The position numbers and the translations under genes are program-made. DNA of 64,000 bases from contig NC_060956.1 of the NCBI RefSeq assembly GCF_910589235.1, positions 15,652,499 through 15,716,498 on the forward strand. The letters are read 5' to 3'. The notes under the pieces were generated by a model. It saw only the letters and a program-made list of their open reading frames with translations. It was not told the origin of the DNA and did not search any database. Origin of the DNA: Vespa crabro. Its lineage: Eukaryota; Arthropoda; Insecta; Hymenoptera; Vespidae. Shown one piece after another: positions 26,609 to 38,130 of this stretch (positions within the stretch are counted from its first letter, which is position 1; each line of letters begins with the position of its first letter).

Positions 26609-27579
26609 GATGTTCCTCGTTTTCTCTCGCGGAAACGCAGAGAATCCGTTCGTGGATATTTTAAAAATATGTAAGTTAAACAGTGAATACGTGAAGGTTC
26701 TTTAAGAAATATGGACTCGTTTGAAAACGTAGTTTAACTCAGGTTTATTCGAGGTGGCAAGATTTACGGACAATAACGTTGCTAACAATAAGTATAATTA
26801 ATAGGTCGTCCCTCTTTGTGTGGTGTGTCCCTCAGTTACGTGCCGAGCTTAATAACGTTTTAAACGAGGACCAACGAGGAGATGATACTACCGACCGAGG
26901 TGGTCATTAAGGCGCCCTTTCAAAACTTGCTTTTCTACGGATTTACATGCACCGGAAATAACGGAACTAACAGCCGAACGGACCGCGGAAGAAACGCGTT
27001 ACCAGGCTCATGAACGAGCCTATTACTTTTTTCAATCGTCTTTCACGAGCGTTCGTACGGTTTTAAAAAAGTATCTTTTCTTTCACATTCTTAATAAAAT
27101 TTCAAGCCGGACTTTTCGCTGAAATATTTTCACGAAATTCGAATTAAAATTTGTCGAGAACGAAAATTATATTTTCTCCTAATTTCACTCGGTCAGTAAT
27201 TAGTCGACATTTACCAGGTTGATCGTAAAAACTTTCGTTGGGAACTAACCTCTTTTCTTTTTTGTTTTTTTTCTTTAAATTGTTTAGACTTTTTTTAAAA
27301 TCATTTATACTTAGGGAAAATTTATCTAAGGATACAGATGAGAAAAGAGGAAAGGCAAGAGATGGGATAAACGATCTTCCCCTTTTCCATGACCATAGAT
27401 ATTCCGATTACTGACATCGTTCAATGCAACGCTTTCTCTGTAACGTCCAAACGTTTGAAGTTTTAAGCTTAGGAATAGGAGAAAATACGGAAGGTATTGG
27501 ATTCGTTGAGGTCGGATCCCAATAGATCGTTTCGGAACGAAGACGGCTAAAGACGAAGAGAACGAGGAGAGTGGGAGAA

Positions 27580-27581
27580 AA

Positions 27582-27666
<85 letters not shown>
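27580..27666. repeat. compound (GA)n(GATA)n(GA)n array
   Basis: GA run, about eight GATA units, then GA again. The Ser/Leu/Ile ORFs on the minus strand come from it. Confidence 0.95.
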
Positions 27667-28216
27667 ACATAGAGGGATGGAAAGACGGTGGTGGCGGTCG
27701 GGGTGTTTAAGCAGCTTTCGTCGCGAAGCTCTTGTAAGCTCGGCAATGCCAGTTTTCGTACTAATATTTGCTACTTGACCCCTACCCATCGTGCACAGTT
27801 TTGCTTCTCTATACGTCGTTCATTCCTTCCATCGGTTTTTCATCTCTCTACCTATAAATATAGATACCTATTACTGTGCATAAATATCCTAAAATTTTTT
27901 ATTTATGAACTTGCAATACTGTAAAGGAAATTATGCGATCATTATGTATCGTTACAAAAGATTCGGGAACATACGAATGTATTATATAAACAGAAAAAAA
28001 CGAAGAGAATATAACGTCAATGAAAAGGAATGCGTTGGGTTTCTATGTACGTGAAAAAGGGAAGCGAGTCTCTGCCGAGTCACGAACGTACTCGGACGAA
28101 TTGTTAATCTGGGAATAAATCATTATTTTTATTAAAGTTTTTTTTATTTTTTTATGTTTTTGTTTTTTTATTTTTTATTTTTCTTATATCAGAATATCCT
28201 TAGTTTCTAAGCGCGC

Positions 28217-28546
28217 ATGGCCTGCAACATGTGGGTGTCAGAAGAAGGGAACCAAAATGATATGATATCAAGTGAGATGTCAACGGTCGATTCACTTGTA
28301 TCTGAAAATGCAACAGGAATAACGGGGCAAGCGACGAACAGACAGAGATGCCAGAGAGATCCGAAGAAGAAGACTATTGCGATAGAACAACGGGGGATCC
28401 TTCAATCTTCTCAGAGGTCCAACTCGGAGAAGACTTCGATTGCTAGTCAGTTTCAGATGTTGGTAAACCTTTATTTAAAATGTTGCCGAACAGATCCAGA
28501 CGGAAAAGGCAAATTTAACTGGAAGCACCAAGGACTTGAAGAATGA
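28217..28546 (+). CDS. hypothetical 109-aa ORF behind a strong splice acceptor
   Basis: The ATG at 28217 opens a 109-codon frame ending in TGA (28544-28546). It is not repeat-derived: the start MACNMWVSEEGNQNDMISSE is balanced, the middle is basic (DPKKKT) and the end includes KCCRTDPDGKGKFNWKHQG. A very T-rich tract ending ...cttatatcag (AG at 28191-28192) gives a textbook acceptor 24 bases before the ATG. An in-frame TAA at 28208-28210 means this could only be a first coding exon with spliced 5' leader, not an internal exon. A GAATGAATAACGTAA string spans the stop and is repeated about 24 bases on; AATAAA occurs near 28693. I recognise no family. It may be a small lineage-specific gene, a remnant of a mobile-element ORF, or chance. 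Confidence 0.35.
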   Translation: MACNMWVSEEGNQNDMISSEMSTVDSLVSENATGITGQATNRQRCQRDPKKKTIAIEQRGILQSSQRSNSEKTSIASQFQMLVNLYLKCCRTDPDGKGKFNWKHQGLEE

Positions 28547-29057
28547 ATAACGTAAACAACTTACAAGAATGAATAACGTAATACATAGCTCGACAAAGAC
28601 TGTGATAAAAATATTTCTTTATTTGTGAACGTAGTTATACGTGCTTCTTGTTATAATTTTAAATGAAGGATATAACTGGGAAATTGACCTTAATAAAGAA
28701 CAAAATAAAATGTGTATATATATGTATATATATATTCGATGGAATCGGTAGGAAATTGACTGTAACGATTTTATATCCTGAAAGAAAGATAGAAAGAAAG
28801 AGATAAGAAGAAAACGAAGAAGTAAAAAGGATGATTAAGAAAGAAGGAAAACGAACGTAAATTACAAGAGTTTCTTCGCCAAAGAGAAATTGCGAAACTA
28901 AATTAATTACTCGTGAAGTCTTCTGCAGCGCGTGCGAGTTCAACGGAAGAAAATGGAGCTAATAAAGAGTAAAGAAGAAGGGAAAAGTAGGGCCTAAGGT
29001 GCTTATAGAACGTCGTGAGGACGTCTCGTTAAGACTACGAAAGCGATCTTCTCGTTC

Positions 29058-29079
29058 CTCTTTCTCTCTCTCCCTCTCC

Positions 29080-29138
<59 letters not shown>

Positions 29139-29143
29139 TATCT
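29058..29143. repeat. (TC)n microsatellite, imperfect
   Basis: TC run with TCCC, TTTC and TATC variants. Confidence 0.95.
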
Positions 29144-30259
29144 GTTTCTATTAAATGTACGTACGTTTCTATCAAACGTTTTGTACCATCTTATTTATAA
29201 ACATTTTACTCTTGTTTTTTCCATTAAAAATTTTTAAAATAGACTAAATTTATCTTTGTTGTGTTTTAATTTAATATGAGATAACTAACAACATAAATAT
29301 TTAATAGAAATGTTACTAAAACAAGCCACTTCGAATTCGTGTGAATCTTATGACTTCATCTTAAAAATGTAGTTGCAAAAAGGAAGTGAAATAAAAGAGA
29401 ATAAATAAAAATTTATTAATTAATTAATTAAATTCAACAATCGTATATAATATAGCTGATTTATATGTGATCGATGGTGGTTGTTCAAGAAAAATACGAG
29501 ATTTTAATTTTTTATCTGACAAATTTGTTTTAACATTAAAATAAAGAATACATTTGAAATATACTTCTAATGTGTATACGTATTTATATTGGACTTTTTT
29601 CATTTAGCTCTATTTTTTTTTTAAATTATTTAAAAAAGTTATATTATTTGAAAAGTTATCATTTGTTCACTCGCATTCTTTTGACTTACATTTAACATAT
29701 ACATTCATACACATGCATTCTTGCTAAGTGTTAATTGTTCTCTTAATATTCTCAGAATCTATCTCGTTCTTTATAACATTTTTCTATTACACCAAGTATA
29801 TCAGATTGTCTACACATTCTTCATTTATATACGTTTCGTTGATTTATTCATACATTATTCATTTCTTTCATTCATTCATTATTCATTTCTTTCATTCATT
29901 CTACAATAATAATATTAATCTCTTTTAATTTTTCTTAATCGTTACATAAGTGAAAGATCTCCAATTTTTAACGTTTTTCTGATAATATAATATACAAATG
30001 ATTCGATTAATTTGTAAATGAGGAAATTCGAGAACCTTTTAAAAGAAAATGTTTACCCTTTTTCTAAACATAGTCGTTCTATCTAGAGCATACTGATGGT
30101 GTGTTACGTTTCCCGAGTACATTATGGACACAATATCCCAAGCATAGAAAATACGTCCGGAGGCGTGCACTAGAGCGGCTTGAAATTATGACCATGGAAT
30201 ATTATTTCGCCGTAGCTCTTCGGATACGGACGTACTTTCGCGGCCCCTACATCTCGTTC

Positions 30260-30332
30260 ACTCTTTCTCTCTCCCACTCTCCCTCTCTCTCTCTTTCTCT
30301 CTCTCTTACTCTTGCTCTCGCTCTCGCTATCT
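30260..30332. repeat. imperfect (TC)n pyrimidine tract
   Basis: TC with TTTC, TCCC, TTAC and TCGC variants. Decayed microsatellite. Confidence 0.85.
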
Positions 30333-30644
30333 TTTGCTATCTCTTTCTTCCTCTTTCATCTCGTTCGAGTTATGCAGGATACCTTGTGAATATCGTACAT
30401 TTCATGGAGGATACGGTCATCGTAACCACTCTTTGAATATTTAACCGACCATAAGCTCGGCAAATTTCAACTTTACACGGTATCCGTTGACTTGTGACTG
30501 GATGCTAAAAAGCAATGTATTTTGAGCTTTCGCTTAATCTCGCTGCGAAATAGAATCGAGAAAACGTTCGTATAAATCTTTTACTTTATATTTAGATACG
30601 TGTCGTGTTTAGAAATTCGTAAATAGGAATGGTTCGTTTCTGAG

Positions 30645-30645
<1 letters not shown>

Positions 30646-30693
<48 letters not shown>
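30646..30693. repeat. (TA)n microsatellite
   Basis: 48 bases of uninterrupted TA. Confidence 0.95.
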
Positions 30694-30698
<5 letters not shown>

Positions 30699-31812
30699 TA
30701 GGGATTCGATGGAGCAATAGAGTGTTATCGCATAGAACGCTTTGTTGTAAGTACGAATTCCTTTTCCTTTCTTTTTTGTCACTTTTTCTTTTTGTTTTTT
30801 TTTCCCCATTCTTCTCATTGTCCGTTGGTTACGGTTGACACTAAAATTTCGACGATACCAACAGCGCTCTGCTTTCCTTTCGTCGTTGGATCATGGCCAA
30901 GCGGGTTTCGTATTTCTCTTTCCGTTTCGATCACTGAGCTCTCCCGTCCCCGCGGCTCATTGTAAAAGAAGAAAAAGAAGAATCCGTTGAAAAGTAGAAG
31001 GAAAAAGAGAAAATGATTTGAAGAGAAGAGATTTTTTAGTTGCGCGATGATATCGATTTAAATGGGAGCTTCGAAAGGAATAGGAGTAAAAGAAAGAGAA
31101 AAAGAGAAAAAGATAGAGAGAGAGAAAAAGAAAAAAAGAGAGAGGAAAGGTGTAAGGGAGAAAATGTCGCCAAAGGGCTAACTCGATCGCCGAATCATCG
31201 TAATACTGGATTCGATAACGTTCGTACCTTTGAAAAGGATGGTAAATTTCGCGCCTGACAAAGCCATGCTGCGTCGTTCCATTTCAATTTCCGCCAGGGA
31301 TCTTCGTAATTAAACTCTCTTCTATGAATTAGTATTGGTGAGAGAATATTCGAGGAAGCAGCTGTCGAAGTAACATCATAAATGATAAGCTATCGAACCA
31401 CTTACTATATTCTTCTCGATATTTTTCTTTCCCTTCGATAGTTCACGCGAAATTCTATTTTTGGACCATGAACTACCTCTCATATCTTTTCTCGTCCTCT
31501 TTCTCTTTCTCTTTCTCTTTCTCTCTTACCCTCTCTCTCTCTCTCTCTCTCCCGCGCTCAGTGAAAATGCGTTTCCTCGTTTTCTTGTTTACGACCGCGA
31601 AAGAAAAACGAGAATATATGATACTATAGATCGCTTCTTCGGGACCCTATTTCCCGAGACTCCTACTTTTGCGTAGACGTCACTCGTTCGTCCTTTTTAC
31701 CAAGCATCTCCATCTCTCCTTCTCTCTCTCTCTTTCTTTCTCTTTTCCCCTCCTTTTCATTTCTCGAGATACATGAGATGTATATCTGGACACATCCCGC
31801 GAGTGCTCTTAT

Positions 31813-31815
<3 letters not shown>

Positions 31816-31864
<49 letters not shown>
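31816..31864. repeat. (TA)n microsatellite
   Basis: Uninterrupted TA run, followed by ATACATATATATA. Confidence 0.95.
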
Positions 31865-31867
<3 letters not shown>

Positions 31868-31993
31868 CATATATATAGACGTATGCACGTGTGTCGAACA
31901 TATTCTAGTGTGTCGTCTCGACACGAGGCGTACGCGAGTTAGGAATATGCGATGCGAAATGCCAACACGGTGTCCCTCTTCAAGTTGACTACA

Positions 31994-32014
31994 CCGCTCG
32001 TATATTACGAGCGG
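31994..32014. other. perfect 9-bp-stem hairpin
   Basis: CCGCTCGTA-TAT-TACGAGCGG is a GC-containing stem of 9 bp with a 3-base loop in otherwise AT-rich DNA. No repeat family recognised. It could be a protein-binding palindrome or chance. Confidence 0.6.
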
Positions 32015-33000
32015 CAGATACGTGTTACATCCCTATATAAGCCCATCGTTCATAAAACTCTGGCAGCATGATCTTCAAAGCACCGCCAACAGAATGGCCA
32101 CCATTACGAAGGACTATTTAGTCTCGTTCGTTTCACGTAAAAACGTGCAAATTATCCGCTTCTTTGCTATTAACGAAAGATCAAAAATAAAGCTTGTTAA
32201 GGAGTAACGAAAGTAAAGATGCTGTAACGAAAGTTCGTCGATCGTTGGGTTGTTAATTTGGTGTATTCGATGTTGTTTATTAAGGAAAACCGTCTAGAAG
32301 GAAAATTACAAGTTTACTCGTAACCAACGAGTTTATCTCGTTAATAGAAATTCATTTCTTAGCTCTTCTTGAAACAACAGAGAAATAGAGTTAACGATAG
32401 AAGATGTAGTCGATTTATAAAGAACCTCGCATAACGATTAAACGTCTTGATTCATATTAGCTGAATCTCTTCGTGGAAGATTGGAAGATGTTCGGAGGAG
32501 CCATATAGATAATTAGCCGAGCTTGCTTCGCTTTTGCCGTATAGTTCTCTCGTATCTTCCTCCCACTAACGTCGCGTTCGTAATCTATAGTTTCCAAGAA
32601 GAGTAACGATGCTCGTTGCCTCGTAATTTTCTTGTACGTCCTGTAACTTACCTCTATAGATCGTTCAGAAATCACGCTGAGATTCAAAAGCTTCCTCGAG
32701 AATACTTCTTTTTGATTTTACGCTCGCTACGAATCTCCATTTTGTTTCAAGCTGTTTCAATATTTAACGTAAATTTACCTATTTATTTATTTCAAATTTA
32801 CGTTTCGTCGATACAATTAATAGAATTGTTTATATGTATATTGTTGCCATTTATGGTTGGGCCAGACAACGGTCATGTAACAACATTTTCCTTTTTCTAT
32901 AGAAAGAAAAAGGAAATGATCCTAATGGGAATAGAAATAAAAAAGTAGCTTATACCGGTGTATGCGATGTATTTGATAAATTGCATCTTTGCGAACATGT

Positions 33001-33017
33001 TTTATACGGATAGTTAA

Positions 33018-33071
<54 letters not shown>

Positions 33072-33115
33072 AAAAAAGTTATATGCATATATTTATATTT
33101 AACTATCCGTATAAA
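33001..33115. repeat. 18-bp inverted repeat enclosing a (TA)n core
   Basis: TTTATACGGATAGTTAAA at 33001-33018 returns as its exact reverse complement at 33098-33115. The 79 bases between are almost entirely (TA)n, itself self-complementary, so about 115 bases can fold into one long hairpin. It may be a tiny MITE, a satellite-like foldback, or a (TA)n locus bordered by a duplicated inverted flank. Confidence 0.6.
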
Positions 33116-34779
33116 TTGAATACATAGATTTCGGACACAGACATTTTGGATAAAGAGAAAATATGACGGATCGGTGACTGTACTGAGATTAAATGCAAAT
33201 GTGTGAATACATTTAAATTACATATAATAATGTTAAAATCACTGTGGTCGAATGTTGCCGAACAATCGAAATGAAGACTGAATTGAAATGTGTGAATTAG
33301 CCTTTTTTTAATTTGCAATCTTTTGTCAAATGAACAAAAGAGATTTTCGATCGCTCCGTCTGTTGTCCGATCACAACTACGAACGCTCGTTATATTGTGT
33401 GTCGTTGTCAGCAATGAAGGTAGATTTTTACAATGGTTGCATTCATCTTTTTCTGGACGACAGAGTCCTAGATCCACTAATCTCAATAAAAAGGTTCCTG
33501 CAAATTAATAGGAGAACGCAATTTGTTTAGATACTTGAGTATAAATTATATAAAATACTACGTATATATACAAATACTATATAAAACACTTCGAAAATTT
33601 AAATGCTTATAACAATGTATTTGACTGACAATTGTTGAGTGATACAATTGTTGCTTGATAAACATGTACCATTATTTGTAAGTTACAGAGGCTTTTTCGA
33701 AGTTACAGGGACGATCAGTGTTGCGATAAGACTCGAATATCTTAAGGAATTGTTTGAAATTGAATGTATTATATAAGCGCTTTTGATGAATTATCTGAGA
33801 AGACGATAATAAAATTAGAAAAGGGAAATTCTAATAAAAAAACTGCATGGAAAGGGAAAGAATGATGCTTATTAGTCGTGTGCATGTCAGGATAGTTTCG
33901 TTCGAAATGTTTAAACAATTGCATGTGCATCTACTTGTCCAAAATTATCGTATTGCTTCATGAGTGACATATCACTATTTTAAGGTTAGATTCCAAATAA
34001 ATGAGTTTTTGATCATCAAGATCGGACAAAAATTGTAATCATTACGTAAAATCTTTGTAAACGCATAAGAAGAAAGCTCCTTTAAGAACATTTCTCCGAT
34101 ACTATTTAATCATTGTGTGAGCGGCTTTTCTCCGCCATGATGAAGAGTCATGATCGCTTGTTATAGCCTTATTTCGTATTATGAAAATGTATGTAATTAT
34201 CTACGTATTCGTCAGTCCTGTTATCGAGAGAGAAAGGAACATTTGAAAACCATTTTCGATCGTATTTTATATATCGATCTCATAAAATTTTATCCAGCCC
34301 TATCGTTGAAAGGATATTCTCGTACCTAACGTTACAAACTTAACGAATACTTACTATCGTTTTGTACCGTAGCATTTCTCGAAATACGTTTTGTCGAAAA
34401 GACGAATAGAGAACGTAAGTAACAAGGTCTGCTCACTCTCATTCTTCAATGGTGAAGGACGTATGTATGTATGTATGTAACTACAAGGTTGAAACGAAAT
34501 TGAGAAGTAAGTTTGCGAGGTATAGGAAGTTCCAAATAGGGCGAGGGAGAAAGAGATGCAGAGACGTTGGAAAAGCAAGAAGAAAAAGTATATCGAAACG
34601 TATTTACGTTATCGCACGAGGTCACCCGAACTTAGGCCCTCGAAAATAGAAACGTTATCGAAAAAAGAAAGGTAATAGGTCGAGCCTAGTAATGGTTAGC
34701 ACGCTCTCGTACGTCTTAGAAAACTGTTCTTCTCGTTTTACTCTCACTCTCTTTCTCTTTCCTTTTTTCCCTTTCCTTT

Positions 34780-34780
34780 C

Positions 34781-34830
<50 letters not shown>

Positions 34831-34835
34831 TTTTT
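34780..34835. repeat. (TC)n / (TTTC)n microsatellite
   Basis: TC run with TTTC interruptions. Confidence 0.9.
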
Positions 34836-35039
34836 ATGCTGTCCTCCTTCCTCTCTTTTCCTTCCCCTTCTGACGACACTTCGCGTAATTACGTCAGAAA
34901 TGAAAGAAAAGCGCTCGAGGGGGAAAGCGTTTCCATAAAAGGCGACCCGTTTTATTATATGCAGCCTGGGCGTTATTTCGATGGAGGACGGACAACTTTT
35001 TACCTAGAAGGATGAAAAAAAGAAATAAGGACGACTGTA

Positions 35040-35181
35040 TTTTCTTTCTTACACTTCTTTTCTCTTCGCTCTTTCATTCTTCCTTTTATTTTGTTTTCCT
35101 TTTCTTTCTTTTTATTTTATTTTTTTTTATTTCTTTCCTTCCTTTTTCTTTTCTCCTTTTTTTTTTTTTTTTTTTTTTTTT
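35040..35181. repeat. T-rich pyrimidine tract with a 25-base T homopolymer
   Basis: Degenerate TTTC/TTTA sequence ends in an uninterrupted T run at 35157-35181. The Phe-rich ORFs here are artefacts. On the minus strand this would look like a poly(A) tail, but no retrocopy is evident on its 5' side. Confidence 0.9.
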
Positions 35182-36128
35182 CTTTGCGACTACGACGCTG
35201 GTATAGCGTTGACATTTTGAATGCGTTTTCGAAGCACGACCACAGAAGACGACGAAAGATTGTTGGCTGTTGCCACTTGAAAAATGATATACATATATTC
35301 ATTCGAGTCGACTTCAATTTCCGCTTTCATAATTATTATCGATTTTCACGGAATTATACGAAAATAGAAACGATCTTTAATTAAACCAACCTTGAAAAGA
35401 AAATGAATCTTTTGATCCAATATAGATTATGTAGAAAATAAATCGCATAAATCTTTAAACTTTTCTATTTCATTAATCGTCCTTTATCATTGATCCCATT
35501 GTAAAGTTGAACGGGAGAAGACTGGTGGTTTATAATTAATAGGTACTTACCATTGCTTTACGTATTATACGATTACGATACATTTGTATTTATATGTGTG
35601 TATGTGTTGTATTCAGGTTTGTATTCGAAGTTTCTTGTGGTCGGCCGCGTGATTTTAACGACTATCGTGGAAATTGGCCGAGCGAACTTTCTGTATAATC
35701 CGATTCGATGTGAATACTTACGGGACGAATACTTTCGAATCAGTACGGTATTATTATTTTGAATACAACGCAACGTTAGTTAGACCAAAAAAAAAAACAA
35801 TGCGGTGTTTCGAGTATACCTAACTTTAAAACGAAGCGCTTTAAAAGTTATCCGGTACCATGTCTGACAAAGGTTTTTACAAAAGTATCTAATGGAAATG
35901 AATGTATTGTCGTAGAAGTACATATGTACCATGACTTACTTTTGTAAATATTATATTCGAATTCTAAATTCATCCTATAGTGATCTAAACTCTACCTGTT
36001 TCCGACAAAGGGAAAATTTACTGGACCGTTCACCGTTCATGCTGATTTTGCTCGTTAACGAAGCCGAACCGACTCTCAGTTTAGCCTTTTTGCATAATTT
36101 GTGGAAGAGAGTGAGAAGAGACATAGTG

Positions 36129-36129
36129 A

Positions 36130-36185
<56 letters not shown>
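36129..36185. repeat. (GA)n microsatellite
   Basis: GA run of about 55 bases. Confidence 0.95.
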
Positions 36186-36189
<4 letters not shown>

Positions 36190-36919
36190 CTGAACACCGG
36201 CAGTCTCGTTCTCATTTATACATACATGTAATGTATTAATACTTAAATTTGGTCAGTAACATAGAGACTCATACGTGATCACGTTCTCCTATCACTTTGC
36301 AATTATAATTTGCGTGAAATGGAATTAGTTGTATAAACAACAGCCATAATTCTTGTTTCTCGTTCGTATTTTAAACGCGTACGCGCGTGTCCACGAGAAA
36401 GATCGAGATTTGCACACGGAGATAATGCGATTATTTAGTTCGTCTCTGGTAATATACATGTCTCTTGCGGCTAATTAAAGACGATATTCTAATTCGCAGA
36501 TTGAGCTTGTAATCGTCGAACAGAAATAAAAAAAATATTAATGTGAATGTCGTATATTTGCGTATTGATTCGATGATGAACGCATTTAGTCGACGACGAT
36601 TAGTCGATTAATCGTCAGAGATAATAAATGCGAGCGAAATCGAAAGAGAGTGGTGAGAGAAGGATCGGAGAAGGTAAAGAAACGAAGAGAGAATCGTTTC
36701 TTTCTCGTTGAATGCGGGCATCGGATAAAATGGGAGACAGTGTCGTAATTACGCGTTTCCCATGGGGTTTCCAAGCTCGCTCGCTAGTTTTGGAGGGTGA
36801 ACGTAGCTTGAACGAGGGTGTGCACGATTCCGAGTCAAATTTTTAATCGATTCCGAACAATCTTCCCTTTCGTACGAATCCAACCTGTCCAGTGCTTTCT
36901 GTTTTTTTCTATTTTTTTT

Positions 36920-36952
<33 letters not shown>

Positions 36953-37050
36953 TTCTCTACTTCTCTCTGTCTTCATAAAAAGCAGCTTCATATTTATTGA
37001 TTATTGCGTCTGAGAAATACTGAGCTACTAAAGATTTCTACCCAAACTAA

Positions 37051-38130
37051 AAATATCGGTATTATGCAGGTATTTTTCAATTGTACCTTCCGTTATAGAA
37101 ACTGAAATATGAAAATATCGATATGACGTCACATCGGTTTTTTCTATTTTATTATGATTTATAAACATTATATAAGCAAAGATTTAATATCGTCATTATT
37201 TTATTACCGATATTATATCTTAGCGAAATTATATCGAAACTAATATATTATCGATATCACTATAATATCTAAATAAAAGTAATTAACAGCATCTTTTTGG
37301 TAAGATGTATAATTTAATTACGAATGAAAAAAAGTATGATGTTATAATTGTCAGAAAGTTATAATTTGTTCCTGAATTATTAGTATACTATTTGTTAGAC
37401 TATACTTCTAATGATTAATATAGGAGACCCAAATGTTTTATGCTATTATAATATTATCTTTTTTGAGAAGTCGTTAAATTGTATTTACCGAATACTTGAC
37501 AAAATTTCTCATTTTATGATCTAAAAATTCAAGGTTTTTTCTAATCCATCACTCAATGACAGATTTTATTATCATAAAATATTTGATCACTAAGAACTCC
37601 CATTTGCTATTGTCAATAGGGGTTGTTCTTGACTCTCAGTCTGCCGTAAATGTGATCTAAAAAAAAATTTTCCAAAATTGTATTTGCTAGTTAAAATTGT
37701 TTTAGGAATGCCACTAAGACGAATTAGTTTCGAAAGATTAGTTTCTCATTTTTAAAATACGTATTATTACTATTAAAATATAATTTATCTATTTATATCT
37801 TTAACGATATATTAATTTATCGTTATTATTTAATTAATATACTTAAATTTAATATACTTAAAGTTAATATTAACAAAATTGTAAATTTATAAGTTGATTG
37901 CTGTTAAATATAATTTTATTGTTTTTAATTATCCAGAAAGGAAAACATGTTTTAATCTCAACTTACCATGTTTACGATAAAAGACTGAAAAAATACAAGT
38001 ATCTATTTTAATTTTTGTTAATATATCGGTTTCTGTAATAACACTTGGCGAAATAACGATATTCAGAAAATATTAATTTTAAGTTACTAGACAAAGTATC
38101 GATACTCAAAAATACCGGCATTAATGCTAG
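37051..38130. mobile_element. probable AT-rich DNA element with diverged inverted ends
   Basis: Near 37060 the sequence ATTATGCAGGTATTTTT matches, with one gap and one substitution, the reverse complement of 38105-38121 (AAAAATACCGGCATTAAT). Further inside, GAAACTGAAATAT on the left resembles the complement of ATATATCGGTTTC on the right. The 1.08-kb interior is markedly AT-rich, holds no ORF over 60 codons and has repeated ATCGATA/CGATAT strings. This suggests an old non-autonomous DNA element. Target duplications are not visible, and in such AT-rich DNA some similarity is expected by chance. Confidence 0.3.

Larger units (their letters stand above)
25521..28192. other. intronic stretch without supported gene
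   Basis: Several CT/GA arrays. A GC-richer unique block at about 26810-27030 includes TCAGTTACGTG and GGTGGTCATTAAGGCGCC strings. No ORF there has exon signals. Confidence 0.4.
28547..31993. other. intronic stretch without supported gene
   Basis: AT-rich with CT and TA arrays listed separately. ORFs at 29721-29928 come from ATTCATT-type low complexity and are not credible genes. Confidence 0.4.

Noticed and set aside
33103..33486. 127-codon minus-strand ORF beside the 18-bp inverted repeat
   Set aside because: No family motif, no splice signals, and its end overlaps the inverted repeat. I first considered a transposase fragment but found no catalytic or DNA-binding motif.
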